Assembly (NCBI GenBank): GCA_003427395.1
Contig: BFEA01000199.1
Location: 1,365,933-1,411,748 of the forward strand
Length of the DNA: 45,816 nt
Direction of reading: 5' to 3'
Source: Chara braunii
Taxonomy: Eukaryota > Streptophyta > Charophyceae > Charales > Characeae
Made by a program: the position numbers and the translations under genes. Shown here piece after piece: positions 1 to 8,191 of this stretch. The stretch's first letter is position 1. Each line of letters opens with the position of its first letter. Below the pieces are notes generated by a model. It made no database searches, was not told the DNA's origin, and worked only from the letters and a program-made list of their open reading frames with translations.

Positions 1-102
1 CCCCCCCCGGCCCCCGCACACATTGCCACAGGATGTACCAATGACGAAGAACTGAGAGCATGCTCACAGCGACCAAGAGGAAAGGTATTGAGGGGTTAGA
101 CC

Positions 103-232
103 ACTACCGTCTTCACCGGAATAGAACGCCTGGTCATTATAGCTGCATCTGGCCCAACTTTCAGTCCAGATGCAGCGATAATGACCGGCCGTTCTATTCG
201 GGTGAAGACCATAGTCGGGTGAAGACGGTAGT
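103..232. repeat. FB1 foldback element, full copy
   Basis: Near-perfect inverted repeat of about 115-130 bp. The left arm starts ACTACCGTCTTCACC and continues through a TAGAACGCC and GGTCATTATAGCTGCATCTGG block. The right arm is its reverse complement, and a loop of about 12 nt holds CAACTTTCAG. The right end is repeated (two GGTGAAGAC blocks). The transcript would fold into a long hairpin. No coding capacity. At least a dozen more or less complete copies lie in this window, so it is a MITE or foldback family. Confidence 0.85.
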
Positions 233-404
233 ACCTTTGTCGTTCCGAAAAAAATAGCGGGCCTCCGACCTTTCAGGAGGCCGAAACGAAACGACGGCCG
301 CCGATTAGATTTATCAATGGCAGCCGTCGTCGGGCCCGGCCTCCGAATTCTTCGGGAGCTGGCATTTTCCCTCACTTCTGAAGCGGCAAAGGTAGTAGTG
401 GTTT
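229..404. repeat. FB2 foldback element, copy 1
   Basis: Bounded by AGTACCTTTG and its inverse (CAAAGGTAGTAGTGGT). Inside are GC-rich inverted blocks (CGGGCCTCCGA, GACGGCCGCCGATTAGA, CAATGGCAGCCGTCGTCGGG). A homologous copy lies inverted at 22049-22248. It abuts the right end of the FB1 copy, so the two were inserted next to each other. Confidence 0.7.
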
Positions 405-872
405 AAGAGGGACAAAAACACAAGCAGAAAGAGTAGCATGCGAAAAACCATAAAGCCAACAAGTTGCAAATGATGCAGGGGCAAAATGAGAAAGTGTAGA
501 GGGGTACCAGAAGTTACGCATTATGGACTATAGGTAGTATAGAAGCAGAGAGCATCAGTGGCGTTCCGGACGAGAGCGGTGGCAGAAATTGTAGAAACCA
601 CCATATGCAAGAACACTGCCCAGTACCTTCTCCTACTCCTATCATTTACGAAACCGAAAAGGTCTGAAAGCATGCCGTCAGCAGAGATTCCGATTGCTAA
701 AAGCGTTGTCCAGACAAGCACCTGAATTGATGTCTGCAGTGCTCGAGCGAACGATTGACGAGAGATGCAGAAAGCGGCGACTGCCATGACAGAAAGCGAC
801 ACTCGGGAGAGGCTATCACACAAAAAAAATTGCCCACTACTATAGAAACAAGACAGACCACCACAACCAACT
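405..872. other. intergenic, no recognisable feature
   Basis: Short frames of about 100 codons exist on the minus strand, but they show no domain, no repeated protein pattern and no codon structure that I could support. I see nothing else here. Confidence 0.5.
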
Positions 873-955
873 GGGCTAGCTCAGTACTTGGTACACCCCT
901 GCCTGAACTGAAATGTTGAAATACAGACCAGGTGCTGAGTTCGAACTCCACTGGA
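873..955 (+). repeat. tRNA-derived SINE (SINE-A) head
   Basis: A-box-like CTAGCTCAGTACTTGGTA is followed about 45 bp later by the B-box-like GAGTTCGAACTCC, in the order and spacing of an internal pol III promoter. The intervening GTTGAAATACAGACC also occurs in two minus-strand copies near 27.2 and 27.7 kb, which makes it a dispersed family. No closed acceptor stem, so it is not a functional tRNA gene. Confidence 0.6.
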
Positions 956-1559
956 AGCAGATGAGTGAAATACTCCAACTCTGAATTACCTAGGGCCGGT
1001 CAGTTCAATGATGATATCTCTAGGCAGCTGCCCTTTAAAAGAACGACATACCACCACACTCCCCTTCCCCCGTGTTCAATGGCTCCCCGCCAATGTGGTG
1101 ACCATAATAGGCTTCTGTGTCCCCATCTCGACTGACTGCCAAACACTGAGACAACAGACGGCCTGATATAGCTCAGCAGGTCAGGTCACAGGTCGTGGCA
1201 GCTTACAGAACGCAACAGACAAGCAAAAGATCTCGGAAATCATTGCGCATAGCGAAAGAGAGCATTGAAAAGAAAAGAAAAAAAAAGAAAAAAAAAGTCT
1301 GCATCGATCAGTCATCGACTCATCGTGCTGATCAGTCGCAATCAGTCGCAAGGTTTAGGAGGTATACAAGCTTATCTAACAATACTTGAGGGGTTGCAGT
1401 ATGGGTCTACACCAACGAGGAAGCGTTTCTCACTTATCCTCGGCACAGGAGTACCGAATCTGTTCCAACCTCTAAGTCTGTGCCATGTCTCAGGTCAGGG
1501 AATACTCACTCCAGGACTTTCTCTACTGACCTCTGGACATAATTCCAGTCAGATTCATC
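956..1559. other. intergenic, low complexity in part
   Basis: Contains an A-rich block near 1268-1297 and a lone A-box-like TATAGCTCAGCAGGTCAGG near 1165. No gene is supported. Confidence 0.45.
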
Positions 1560-1960
1560 CAGATCTGGGAGTCATTGAAGTCAGATGCATTCAGGAAATT
1601 GCTGGTGTGAGTATGCCCTCACACTTGAATACCTGCTGACCGTGCTACGAGGTGATGCTCAGTGTTCTTCTTTTTCTACGGGTTTAGATTGCCACCCAAA
1701 AAACAGAAAAGAACTGAGCGTCAGTTAGATCATGACAGACAAGACGGATAGGAGAGTGAGAGCATATGCTCACACCAGCACTTCCTCATCTGACTGCAAT
1801 TACGGCCAGACCTGGATGAATCTGACTGCAATTACAGCCGGACCTGGATGAATCTGACTGCAATTACGGCCAGCCCTGGATGAATCTGACTGCAATTACG
1901 GCGAGAGCTCAGTAGAAAAAGTCCTGGTGCGAGTATGCATGCCCTGAGACATGGCACCAA
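1560..1960. repeat. FB8-like repeat with 32-bp minisatellite
   Basis: Four units of 32 bp (about 1800-1905), core GAATCTGACTGCAATTAC, are flanked by inverted copies of CTGGTGTGAGTATGCCCTCA (about 1603 and 1755). The same GTGTGAGTATGCCCTCAG word recurs near 24.4, 24.5, 26.2 and 43.0 kb, so this is one copy of a dispersed non-coding repeat, called FB8 here. Confidence 0.6.
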
Positions 1961-2142
1961 AAAAATGAGGAATAACAAGCAGACTCCGGAAACCTGAAAT
2001 CTAGGATGGAGACCAGATGGTGATGCCAAGCAGCTCTAGAAAGAAAATATTAAATAAACATGTGCAATGAGGACGTGCACGTTGTGTTCGGGGGACGACA
2101 ACAGCTGTCTTCTTGCCTAATAAGGTGCAGGAGACTCATTAC

Positions 2143-2466
2143 ACTACCTTCTCCACCCGAATAGAATGAAAAAGAAAGGAACGAAAAGAAAAGAAAAGAA
2201 AAGAATGCCAGGTCATTGTAGCAATATTTGGGGCAACTTTCAGTCTAAATACATTGTCACATAACTATGTAGTATGAAGTACTATGAACTAAAAAGAGCG
2301 CACTTTGTGAAACAAACGGTAAAAAGATTAGAAAACAAGACAAAGATGAGGGGCACACTGAAACCATTCAGTTGTCTCGTTCTTCTTTAAACTCTCCCTT
2401 GACCGTGCCTCTCACGTAAATATATAGCGATAACGAACGGGCGTCCTATTCTGGTGAAGACGGTAA
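2143..2466. repeat. FB1 element split by a later insertion
   Basis: The left arm (2143-2254) has an A-rich insert of about 40 bp after the AATAGAA block. It ends in the loop word CAGTCTAAATACAT. The right arm resumes at 2417 as TAAATATATAGCGATAACG and runs to GGTGAAGACGG. In intact copies the loop and right arm are directly joined, so the 2255-2416 segment was inserted into this element. Confidence 0.75.
2255..2416 (-). mobile_element. 3' end of RT/protease/RING retroelement, 5' truncated
   Basis: On the minus strand this reads ACGTGAGAGGCAC, AAAGAAGAACGAG, ATGGTTTCAGT and AAGTGCGCTCTTTT, then ends in ATGTGACA. The same blocks in the same order follow the RING-repeat ORF at 31059-31230. The 162-bp insert is flanked by TAAATACAT (2246-2254) and TAAATATAT (2417-2425), a 9-bp target-site duplication with one mismatch. 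Short 5'-truncated copies with such duplications are typical of target-primed reverse transcription. The break point lies inside the 3' strand of the conserved stem seen in the two longer copies. Confidence 0.7.
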
Positions 2467-2479
2467 CACTATCGGATTG

Positions 2480-2835
2480 TCACTCGGAGGGTATCAGGTT
2501 CAGGGACAATCATGAAAATGACCAGGTTCACGGACAATCGGGACGCCCGGTGAAGACGGTAGCACTATCACATTTCACTCTGAGGGTATCAGGTCCAGGG
2601 ACAAAAGCATAAAAAGGACCAGGTTCAGGGACAATCGTTAAAAAGGACCGACTTCAACTAAGCTTGAAAAGGGCCATGGTTCAGGGACAAACATCAAAAG
2701 GTCTAACTTCCAACTAAGCTTGACAAGGACAACCATAAAAAGGACCAGGTTCAGGGGAACAAACATAACAAAGACCAGGTTCAGGGGAACAAACATAACA
2801 AAGACCAGGTTCAGGGAGAAGGTGGATAATACTCG
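2480..2835. repeat. minisatellite, unit about 30 bp
   Basis: Imperfect direct repeats of AGGACCAGGTTCAGGGACAA followed by a variable A-rich spacer (AACATAACAA, CATAAAA). Roughly ten units, some interrupted by FB1 fragments (GGTGAAGACGGTAGCACTAT occurs near 2550). No coding capacity. Confidence 0.7.
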
Positions 2836-2844
2836 ATATGCAAT

Positions 2845-2943
2845 GGACCACGAGACATCCGCTAAAATTGGAACAAATACAGAGAAGGAAGATTAGCAAG
2901 GCCCCTGCGCAAGGATGACACGCATAAATCGAGAAATGGTTCC
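2845..2943 (+). ncRNA. U6 snRNA-derived repeat, plus copy
   Basis: Matches most of U6: ACATCCGCTAAAATTGGAAC, then an ACAGAGA box, the AGC triad, GCCCCTGCGCAAGGATGACA, and CGCATAAATCGAGAAATGG. A 4-nt insertion follows ACAGAGA (ACAGAGAAGGAAGATT), and TA-to-AA and CG-to-AA changes are present. I see no upstream promoter element with TATA at the plant spacing. The shared insertion in other copies says this is a repeat family derived from U6 rather than a working gene. Confidence 0.75.
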
Positions 2944-3061
2944 TCCCCAACCCCCCCCCCCAAAAAAAAAAAAAAAAGTTAAACTGTTAAAGTGGAATTC
3001 TTTCGAATTTATTTCGGGTGTTCAGATCGCGCATTCTTTTTCTTTTTTTTTTAAATAATTT

Positions 3062-3159
3062 GGACAATTTCTCGATTTATGCGTGTCATCCTTGCGCAGG
3101 GGCCATGCCAATCTTCCTTCTCTGTATCGTTCCAATTTTAACGGATGTACCGAAGGACC
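3062..3159 (-). ncRNA. U6 snRNA-derived repeat, minus copy
   Basis: Read on the minus strand it starts GGTCCTTCGGTACATCC and keeps TTAAAATTGGAACGATACAG, GGCCCCTGCGCAAGGATGAC and ATAAATCGAGAAATTGTCC. The ACAGAGA box is intact, but the AGC triad is GGC and the same GGAA insertion is present as in the plus copy. The pair forms an inverted repeat of about 98-bp arms with a spacer of about 118 bp. This is the best preserved of the U6-like copies here. Confidence 0.8.
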
Positions 3160-3423
3160 AGGTCGCGCATTCTCATCCTCTATTTCCCTGTATTTGGGAC
3201 AAGTTTCTTTCTAAACACAGCGATAACAACTGGGCCCGTCGGACAGTCTGGTGGGGTGTGTACTCCACAGGAGAAAAGTCTGGAGTCTAGAGTCCAGCGA
3301 AACCGGCAAATCAAATAAACCACAAAATCAAGGGTTCAATTGAAGTTCGAACTGTTTAAACTTTAACTACTTCTCTTCATTTCCATCATCAGCGACAATG
3401 GGTCCTCAGACTCCTCACAGAAA

Positions 3424-3471
3424 GCATCACCCCTCCTGCATAAGGATTGCATGCAAATCGAGAACCGGTCC
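3424..3471 (+). repeat. U6-derived fragment
   Basis: Matches the 3' half of U6 only: ACCCCTCCTGCATAAGGATTG corresponds to the CCCCTGCGCAAGGATGA block, and GCAAATCGAGAACCGGTCC to the 3' end. Strongly mutated. Confidence 0.5.
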
Positions 3472-3584
3472 AGATTCCTTCTTCTGTAACCTATCAGAGT
3501 GACTCCGACATTGTGCAGACCCGATTTTCCTCTGTGTCCTCCAATTGGGTTACCAGTTTCTGAGTTAACCTGGGGCTACGCGTC

Positions 3585-3785
3585 TTCCTCCGAACATAAA
3601 AAGCATATGCATTGTAAACGGATACAATGCATAGGTTGCTTTTTATTCCAATACAACCCACATGCTCTCTATTCGAATGACCCTTACTTTCGAACACAAC
3701 GCACATGCGTCCGATTCAAATTTTTATTTTTTCCCCGAACTCGAATACAGAGCATATGCATTATGTTCGGGGGAAGACGGGTGGC
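3585..3785. repeat. FB6 foldback, CATATGC-type
   Basis: The right end GAATACAGAGCATATGCATTATGTTCGGGGGAAGAC has an inverse, diverged left end (TCTTCCTCCGAACATAA, AAGCATATGCATTGT). Internally there are further CGAACACAACGCACATGCG words. A relative lies at 12880-13045. Confidence 0.55.
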
Positions 3786-3839
3786 CCCAGGTTAACTCAG
3801 CTACCATTCATAGTTCCCTGCCGTACACATTCACAGACC

Positions 3840-4002
3840 TTAAACCACCAGTACTTGGCTTTCAAGCTATCGGCCGCAGAAAAAAAAATAGAGTAGAAAC
3901 ATATCTAGTCGGATGAATTTGGGCGCTCCTGTAGTGGTCCGTACGTTTCCTACAACCGTGGCTTGTTTGCGGGCACGACTTTAGGAAGTACTGGTTGTTT
4001 AA
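3840..4002. repeat. FB3 foldback element, copy 1
   Basis: Ends are TTAAACCACCAGTACTTGG and its diverged inverse (GGAAGTACTGGTTGTTTAA). The interior shares GTCGGATGAATTTGGGCGCTC and CGGGCACGACTTTAGGAA with the copy at 23821-23986, in opposite orientation. About 160 bp, non-coding. Confidence 0.75.
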
Positions 4003-4154
4003 CACTACCACTTTCAGTTTGTTAACCGCCTTCAGTACTTTTTTCCCGTTTTTTTCTCTGTTCGTTTGCTTTGTTTTGTGTGTTCAGGTGTTGTGGGTGT
4101 GTTGTCACATTCGCTATACGCAACTCTGAAAAACGGAAGTGTAAGGACTGTGCC

Positions 4155-4213
4155 AGACTGTTTCGTTGAACTTTCACCGACTTATCAGGAGGTCGAACCC
4201 CGTGTGCGTGTCT
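4155..4213 (-). ncRNA. degraded hammerhead ribozyme relic
   Basis: On the minus strand the order is ACCTCCTGATAAGTCGG, then ACGAAACAGTCT, as in the other hammerheads here. The core CUGAUGA is CUGAUAA, and stem II pairs poorly. The 5' strand of stem III (AGACTGT expected) is not preserved. Probably inactive; recognisable only by comparison with 9467-9521 and 25177-25232. Confidence 0.45.
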
Positions 4214-4471
4214 TGAATTTTCACCACAACAGCCCCAATTCCACCGTGATGGTAGATCCAAAATCGAAGCTGCTTTAGTCTACTACTGCAGACATCGAAA
4301 ACACGAGTCGCGACAAATCGACAATGAAAAAGTTACCTTTATAGCAAGCAATACGGAGCAAAACGCAAGCGTCTAAATAGTAAATCCCTTTCTTCTTAAC
4401 TGTATTCATTTTGGCTTGTTTGGGTACCCATTTCGTTTGTCCTTCCAACTCCCCTTTTACTGTGCCTCTCA

Positions 4472-4551
4472 TGTACCAGGCTCGCCACGTTGATTGTGGA
4501 TGAGCGCGAGCTTTCCCACATCCCCGTGTGCCATAACGGCCCACTTGTACA
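4472..4551 (-). ncRNA. conserved 3' structured RNA of retroelement, copy 1
   Basis: On the minus strand an outer stem pairs TGTACAAG (4551-4544) with CTGGTACA (4479-4472). Directly inside its 3' strand an inner stem pairs GCTCGC (4511-4506) with GCGAGC (4485-4480). A 5' bulge of about 32 nt holds GGGCCGTTATGGCACACGGGG. The copy at 30984-31061 keeps both stems, with the outer stem changed to CGTGCAAG and CTTGCACG: two pairs changed on both sides (U-A to C-G, A-U to G-C). That favours a selected RNA structure in the element's 3' untranslated region. Confidence 0.6.
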
Positions 4552-4855
4552 TTATGAAAGGAGGCAGAGTAAAGGAGGCGGAGGTATATTCCTGTTCATG
4601 TTTCCTCAGATCTTCAGCTTATATTTCTTCTGTTCTCTCAACTTCTCTGAATGATGCTCGTCTGTGCGCATTTACTGTAAGTAGAGAAGAGGAGGGAGGA
4701 AGGAAGGAAATAGGAGGGAGGAACGAAGGAAATAGGAGGTGAAGTTCTCACAGGGTTCTGAATACTCGCCAACAGAGCAGACTACTCTAGAATGGCACAT
4801 GAGGCCAATCAGTGTTTGGGTTGCATAACATTTTCAGTTGAGCAGCCGCCGTTGC
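4552..4855 (-). other. 3' untranslated part of the retroelement
   Basis: Lies between the last RING-like unit and the conserved stem. Contains purine-rich direct repeats (GGAAATAGGAGGGAGGAA, 4690-4740). No other feature is seen. Confidence 0.4.
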
Positions 4856-5936
4856 CTATGGGAAGCGGCCACCCTTGCAGATTGGAACGGACCGATTCGG
4901 GTGTGGACTGTGGAAGCATCGCATCCGATTCTCACAGTCGCAGTTGCTGCATCGAATGGCACGGCATAGACAAATGTCACAGGCCGCATGGCTCCTACAT
5001 GCTAGAAACACGGAGGCACGACGGCTGCAATTGTAGAGGCATTGCCGTCCCAGGCCCTGTCTACAGATTGGACACGACATGTCAGGGTGTCGTACATGAG
5101 TGCCGTATCGACTGTCATCATACGTATGAAAACAAAAACTCGCATGTGCTATCCCTTCAGAGTCCTCATGGCACAACGCATGTGAACCAAAACTCAGTTG
5201 GGTCATCACAGAGCGGCATTGAGCAGGTTTCCCCAGTATTTATTCCTTCTCTATGGGCAGACGACGGGGATCGGTCCAAAGCCAGGGTGTTCAGCTGCTG
5301 CAGGATTTGGTTTGCAACAGCTCGCCCTTTCAGTACAGCACTCTGTAGGTGGTTCATATGTTAGTCTATATTCCTCCTCAGGCTGCTGCATCTGTCGTTC
5401 GTCGGGCAAGGATGAGGGAGATCCTACGGTAATTCCAGCACGCGTGTGCGCAACATTGCATGTGGGGCATGCCAAGAGAGGGTGTGGTGGACGATGGTGT
5501 CGGGAATGGTACACGTAGTAGAAACACACTTTCTATGACAACTTCCACATAGCATGTCGTTGACATGTCAGCAGGAACGCAGGCTGACGTTTAGGCATGG
5601 CATGTCAACGCCACGCTGGCATACTGGGCAAGTAATTAGGGGGTGGAAGGGACGAGTACAAGACAAAACATCGCGGTTTCCGCGGCAGAGACTGGCAGTG
5701 ACCATCTCTTCGTAGTGTTTGGAGCAGAGACTACGCTGTGTGCATGCTAACCATACTGTACCTGTGTGACGACAGAATGGGACGGCACAGCCGTTGTCCT
5801 CCGGAGAGGCTCCTTCACTGTCCATGGAACACTCCATCCTATCTACACAGAGAGGGGACGGTACCTGGCCATGCATAGGGGAAGGAGGAGGTTCAGCCGG
5901 ATTGCTCTCGTGAGGTTGCAAAGCTTGTGTGTGCAC
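4856..5936 (-). pseudogene. tandem RING-like Cys/His repeats, broken frame
   Basis: Two minus-strand frames (5936-5568 and 5209-4856) and a middle frame (5529-5251) together encode about four copies of one Cys-rich unit. In the first, C50 and C55 are followed by LAC65-TQR-SLC71-SKH74, then C84, C93, RPFHP and CPVC106. The last frame holds CPIC49, C57, C61, LAC71-RSH74-AAC77-DIC80, several more Cys, and SPHP. The spacing C-x2-C, C-x2-H-x2-C-x2-C/H, C-x2-C fits a RING finger in which each CP-x-C pair both closes one unit and opens the next. RING domains usually act as ubiquitin E3 ligases; that role is inferred. Frame changes near 5570 and 5210 show decay. The unit is clearly homologous to the intact ORF at 30387-30934. 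Confidence 0.6.
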
Positions 5937-5954
5937 AACGCCACACCTTTGTGT

Positions 5955-6355
5955 TCCTGATGTACAAGCCAGACCGAGTGATGTTCTACCGCTTGGTCAT
6001 AAAAAGAGTTGATATTTCCCGCTGTGTGCACCCTACCGCCATTGTCCCATAGGGTCCACGAGTTATCTGCAAAGGTAAGAGCACTGAAATGACCTGGATG
6101 ATGTAGGATGTATGCACAAATATTCGGGTCCATGCCTGACATGCGATTCTGTGCAGTAGGCTGGAGTTGTAGTCGCCTACCCATAAATGCCACGGACAGG
6201 ACTCTTATATTCACGCCAGGTGCATTACTGTTGTCTGCTGGGCACACAGCACGATGCTCTACTTCTATCCAGCGGACAACGTCTGCAAAATCAGAAACAA
6301 TATAAGGGTCCGCAATTGTAAGCGAGGAGACATACATCGATGGCATACTACGCAC
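5955..6355 (-). pseudogene. Josephin-like cysteine protease segment
   Basis: The frame carries YILHHPGHFSALTF, then WTLWDN, then SVWLVHQ. Counting from the first Met, His89 and Asp104 (Asn105 next) are 15 residues apart, the same distance as His119 and Asn134 of ataxin-3, and the setting (H-F-x-A-L, W-x-L-x-D/N, hydrophobic end strand) suits a Josephin or related papain-fold deubiquitinase. A candidate nucleophile lies just upstream, in QRGRCAG, where the reading frame shifts (about 6350-6375), so the Cys half is in the neighbouring frame. Such enzymes cleave ubiquitin-like tags; here that is inference. OTU, UCH or C48 families are the alternatives. After VHQEH the frame shifts into the RING part. 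Confidence 0.5.
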
Positions 6356-6793
6356 ACCGGCCTCGCTGTAGCACTATGATACCATCTGATTCTGCAGGTT
6401 GTGCAGCAGTGGGAGGTGCATCCAATTCTGCAGATTGCACGGCAGGCAGGGATTCATTGCAGTCTTTACTATCTCTTCTATGTTCCTCCAGCTGTATCAA
6501 CGCCATTGGCTCTAGCATGCACTCTGGAGAGAGATCATCTTCAGTGGGGGGCTCCATCAGGTGATCCAAACGTGGATCATAGTCAATTGGGGCGGGGGAA
6601 GGACCAAGGCTAGGTGGCTGAGAAATGGGTGGGTCAAATGCAGGAAGAGGAAGCTGATCAGCCCCACTTGTGCTCAGAGTGGCTGCCAGTCATGCAAATG
6701 CTGCAGCTGCACCTCGTGTTTGGTGCACCGGCAGGCCTGCAGAACAAAAGAAATTGTGGCCACATCGTGGGCACTGGACTCGAGATGTACTAC
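6348..6793 (-). pseudogene. C2H2-like finger and acidic/Pro linker
   Basis: This frame starts near RVQCPRCGHNFFCSAGLPVH (Cys codons at 6773-6762, His at 6725-6723). It follows C-x2-C-x3-F-x5-L-x2-H, and the final zinc-binding His is missing (QTRGA). A TGA at 6692-6690 interrupts the frame, which then continues as a Pro-, Asp- and Glu-rich linker (LGPSPAPIDYDPRLDHLMEP, PPTEDDLSPECM) to 6348. C2H2 fingers of this kind occur in retroelement proteins, where they bind nucleic acid. The stop suggests a decayed copy; an intron is possible but not needed. Confidence 0.5.
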
Positions 6794-7383
6794 TACTACT
6801 GACTAGTGTATATTGAGAGCGATGACGTCGTACCATATGGTTGTGAGCATGTCGTCAGAGAAGAACCCTGCAGGAGGGGGGATGATCATGCTGTTCAAGG
6901 ACAAACCAGGCCGCTGTGTCGGAGGCAGCGGTGGAGATGGAGAACACCTCCACCCAAGAGGCATCTGTGATGAGCGATCTGACGACAGATACCTCTGCCA
7001 ATGAGGCCTTCTAACGGCTGATCTGACCATGAATGTGTTGATGATGAGGTCGACGACGAAGGGGAGGCATGCGAGGTGAGGATGAGGATGAAGAGAAAGA
7101 GGGAGAAGAGGGAGTAGAAGAACGGGAGGCAGATGACTGGGGGAATTATGTAGTAGAGGATGTATGTGACGGAGGTGGTGGTGGTGATGATAATGGTGGT
7201 AGCGATGGGCCCTGATGGCGGTAGTGGTGGTGGTGGTGGAGGCGAAGGTGGAGGTGACGATGGTGGAAGTGGAGGCGGTATGCTTTCAGCAGCGGTCGCC
7301 GTATTGGTAGGATGCAGGCCTCCACATTCACATTGTTTATCGCGGACAGCATGGTTTCCAGCTGAGTTGGCATATCCACATTA
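6794..7383 (-). pseudogene. low-complexity linker of the retroelement protein
   Basis: The minus-strand frame from the RT continues as His- and Pro-rich low complexity (about 7380-7146), with further Ser/Pro/Arg-rich sequence to about 6800. A second frame (7030-6803) contains SPSPPLPPTQRPGLSLN and GFFSDDMLTTIWYDVIALN. No domain is recognisable. On the plus strand the stretch is GGTGGT- and GAGGAG-rich. Confidence 0.35.
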
Positions 7384-7483
7384 GCATCTTCCGTTTCAGT
7401 AGGAATAACAGGACAGGGTAGGCCCACTGCGTTCGCTTGTGTGGAGGGCTGATGCTGCCTGTGGTGATAATTGGTGTTAGGGA

Positions 7484-7872
7484 GCGGATGCTGGCCTGTT
7501 GCATATGGTTGTGTGGAGGACCTGTGCGCAGAATTAGCATGTGGCAATGGGTGAGCAATTGCACAGAGCACCATGCGGCGAAACCAGTTCGAAAGCCGTG
7601 CGACATGAGTGGGTAGCCCGCGCTCCCGGGCACACACATATGCAGCCCAGCCTCTGGCAAGGACACCGGGAGGATGGNGCGGATGCTGGCCTGTTGCATA
7701 TGGTTGTGTGGAGGACCTGTGCGCAGAATTAGCATGTGGCAATGGGTGAGCAATTGCCCAGAGCACCATGCGGCGAAACCAGTTCGAAAGCCGTGCGACA
7801 TGAGTGGGTAGCCCGCGCTCCCGGGCACACACATATGCAGCCCAGCCTCTGGCAAGGACACCGGGAGGATGG
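7484..7872. repeat. 194-bp direct duplication around a single N
   Basis: Bases 7484-7677 and 7679-7872 are the same 194 bp with only about one difference (CACAG versus CCCAG). One N sits between them at 7678. Such a unit on either side of a one-base gap is what an unmerged contig overlap looks like. It doubles a segment of the RT thumb and linker (RGHPPGVLARGW to ATGQHP). Confidence 0.8.
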
Positions 7873-8105
7873 CCCCTAACAAGCATACACCGTGTCATGG
7901 AGTTCACTGCAGCTTTGAAATCTGTGGTAGTGTTACAGATCTGTTCAAGCCTGGTTAGATGCCCCATGAGCACACCTGCAGGCTGATGAGCTGGGGAATT
8001 GGAGGAAGCACTGAGATGACATACGGCAATGAATGTCCAGGCCTCAGCCTTATCAAAGGCACCAATGCAAAGTGAGCCCTCTGGCTGAACCAGGATTCTA
8101 GCCCC

Positions 8106-8191
8106 AAGGAAAAGACACGATCCATCTTGCTCAACAATGTCTTTCCCCAAGGAAAAGACATGATCCATCTTGCTCAGCAGTGTCTTTCCAC
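8106..8191. repeat. 43-bp tandem duplication inside the RT relic
   Basis: AAGGAAAAGACA, GATCCATCTTGCTCA and TGTCTTTCC appear twice, 43 bp apart, with three differences. Since 43 is not a multiple of three, it changes the frame. It also creates the Walker-A-like peptide GVVESGKT context, which I do not take as an ATPase. Confidence 0.7.

Noticed and set aside
1560-1960. CRISPR array (32-bp repeats near 1.8 kb, or 35-bp repeats at 42.4 kb)
   Set aside because: The units are contiguous without distinct spacers, there are no cas genes and the sequence is eukaryotic.
2845-3159. Working U6 snRNA genes
   Set aside because: Both carry an insertion next to the ACAGAGA box, the AGC triad is mutated in one copy, and no plant-type upstream promoter element is visible.
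6690-6692. Programmed stop read-through (TGA) between finger and linker
   Set aside because: The copy has several other frame breaks, so simple decay explains it.
7160-7384. Gly-rich plus-strand ORF opposite the linker
   Set aside because: It is the antisense of the Pro/His-rich linker of the retroelement and has no independent support.
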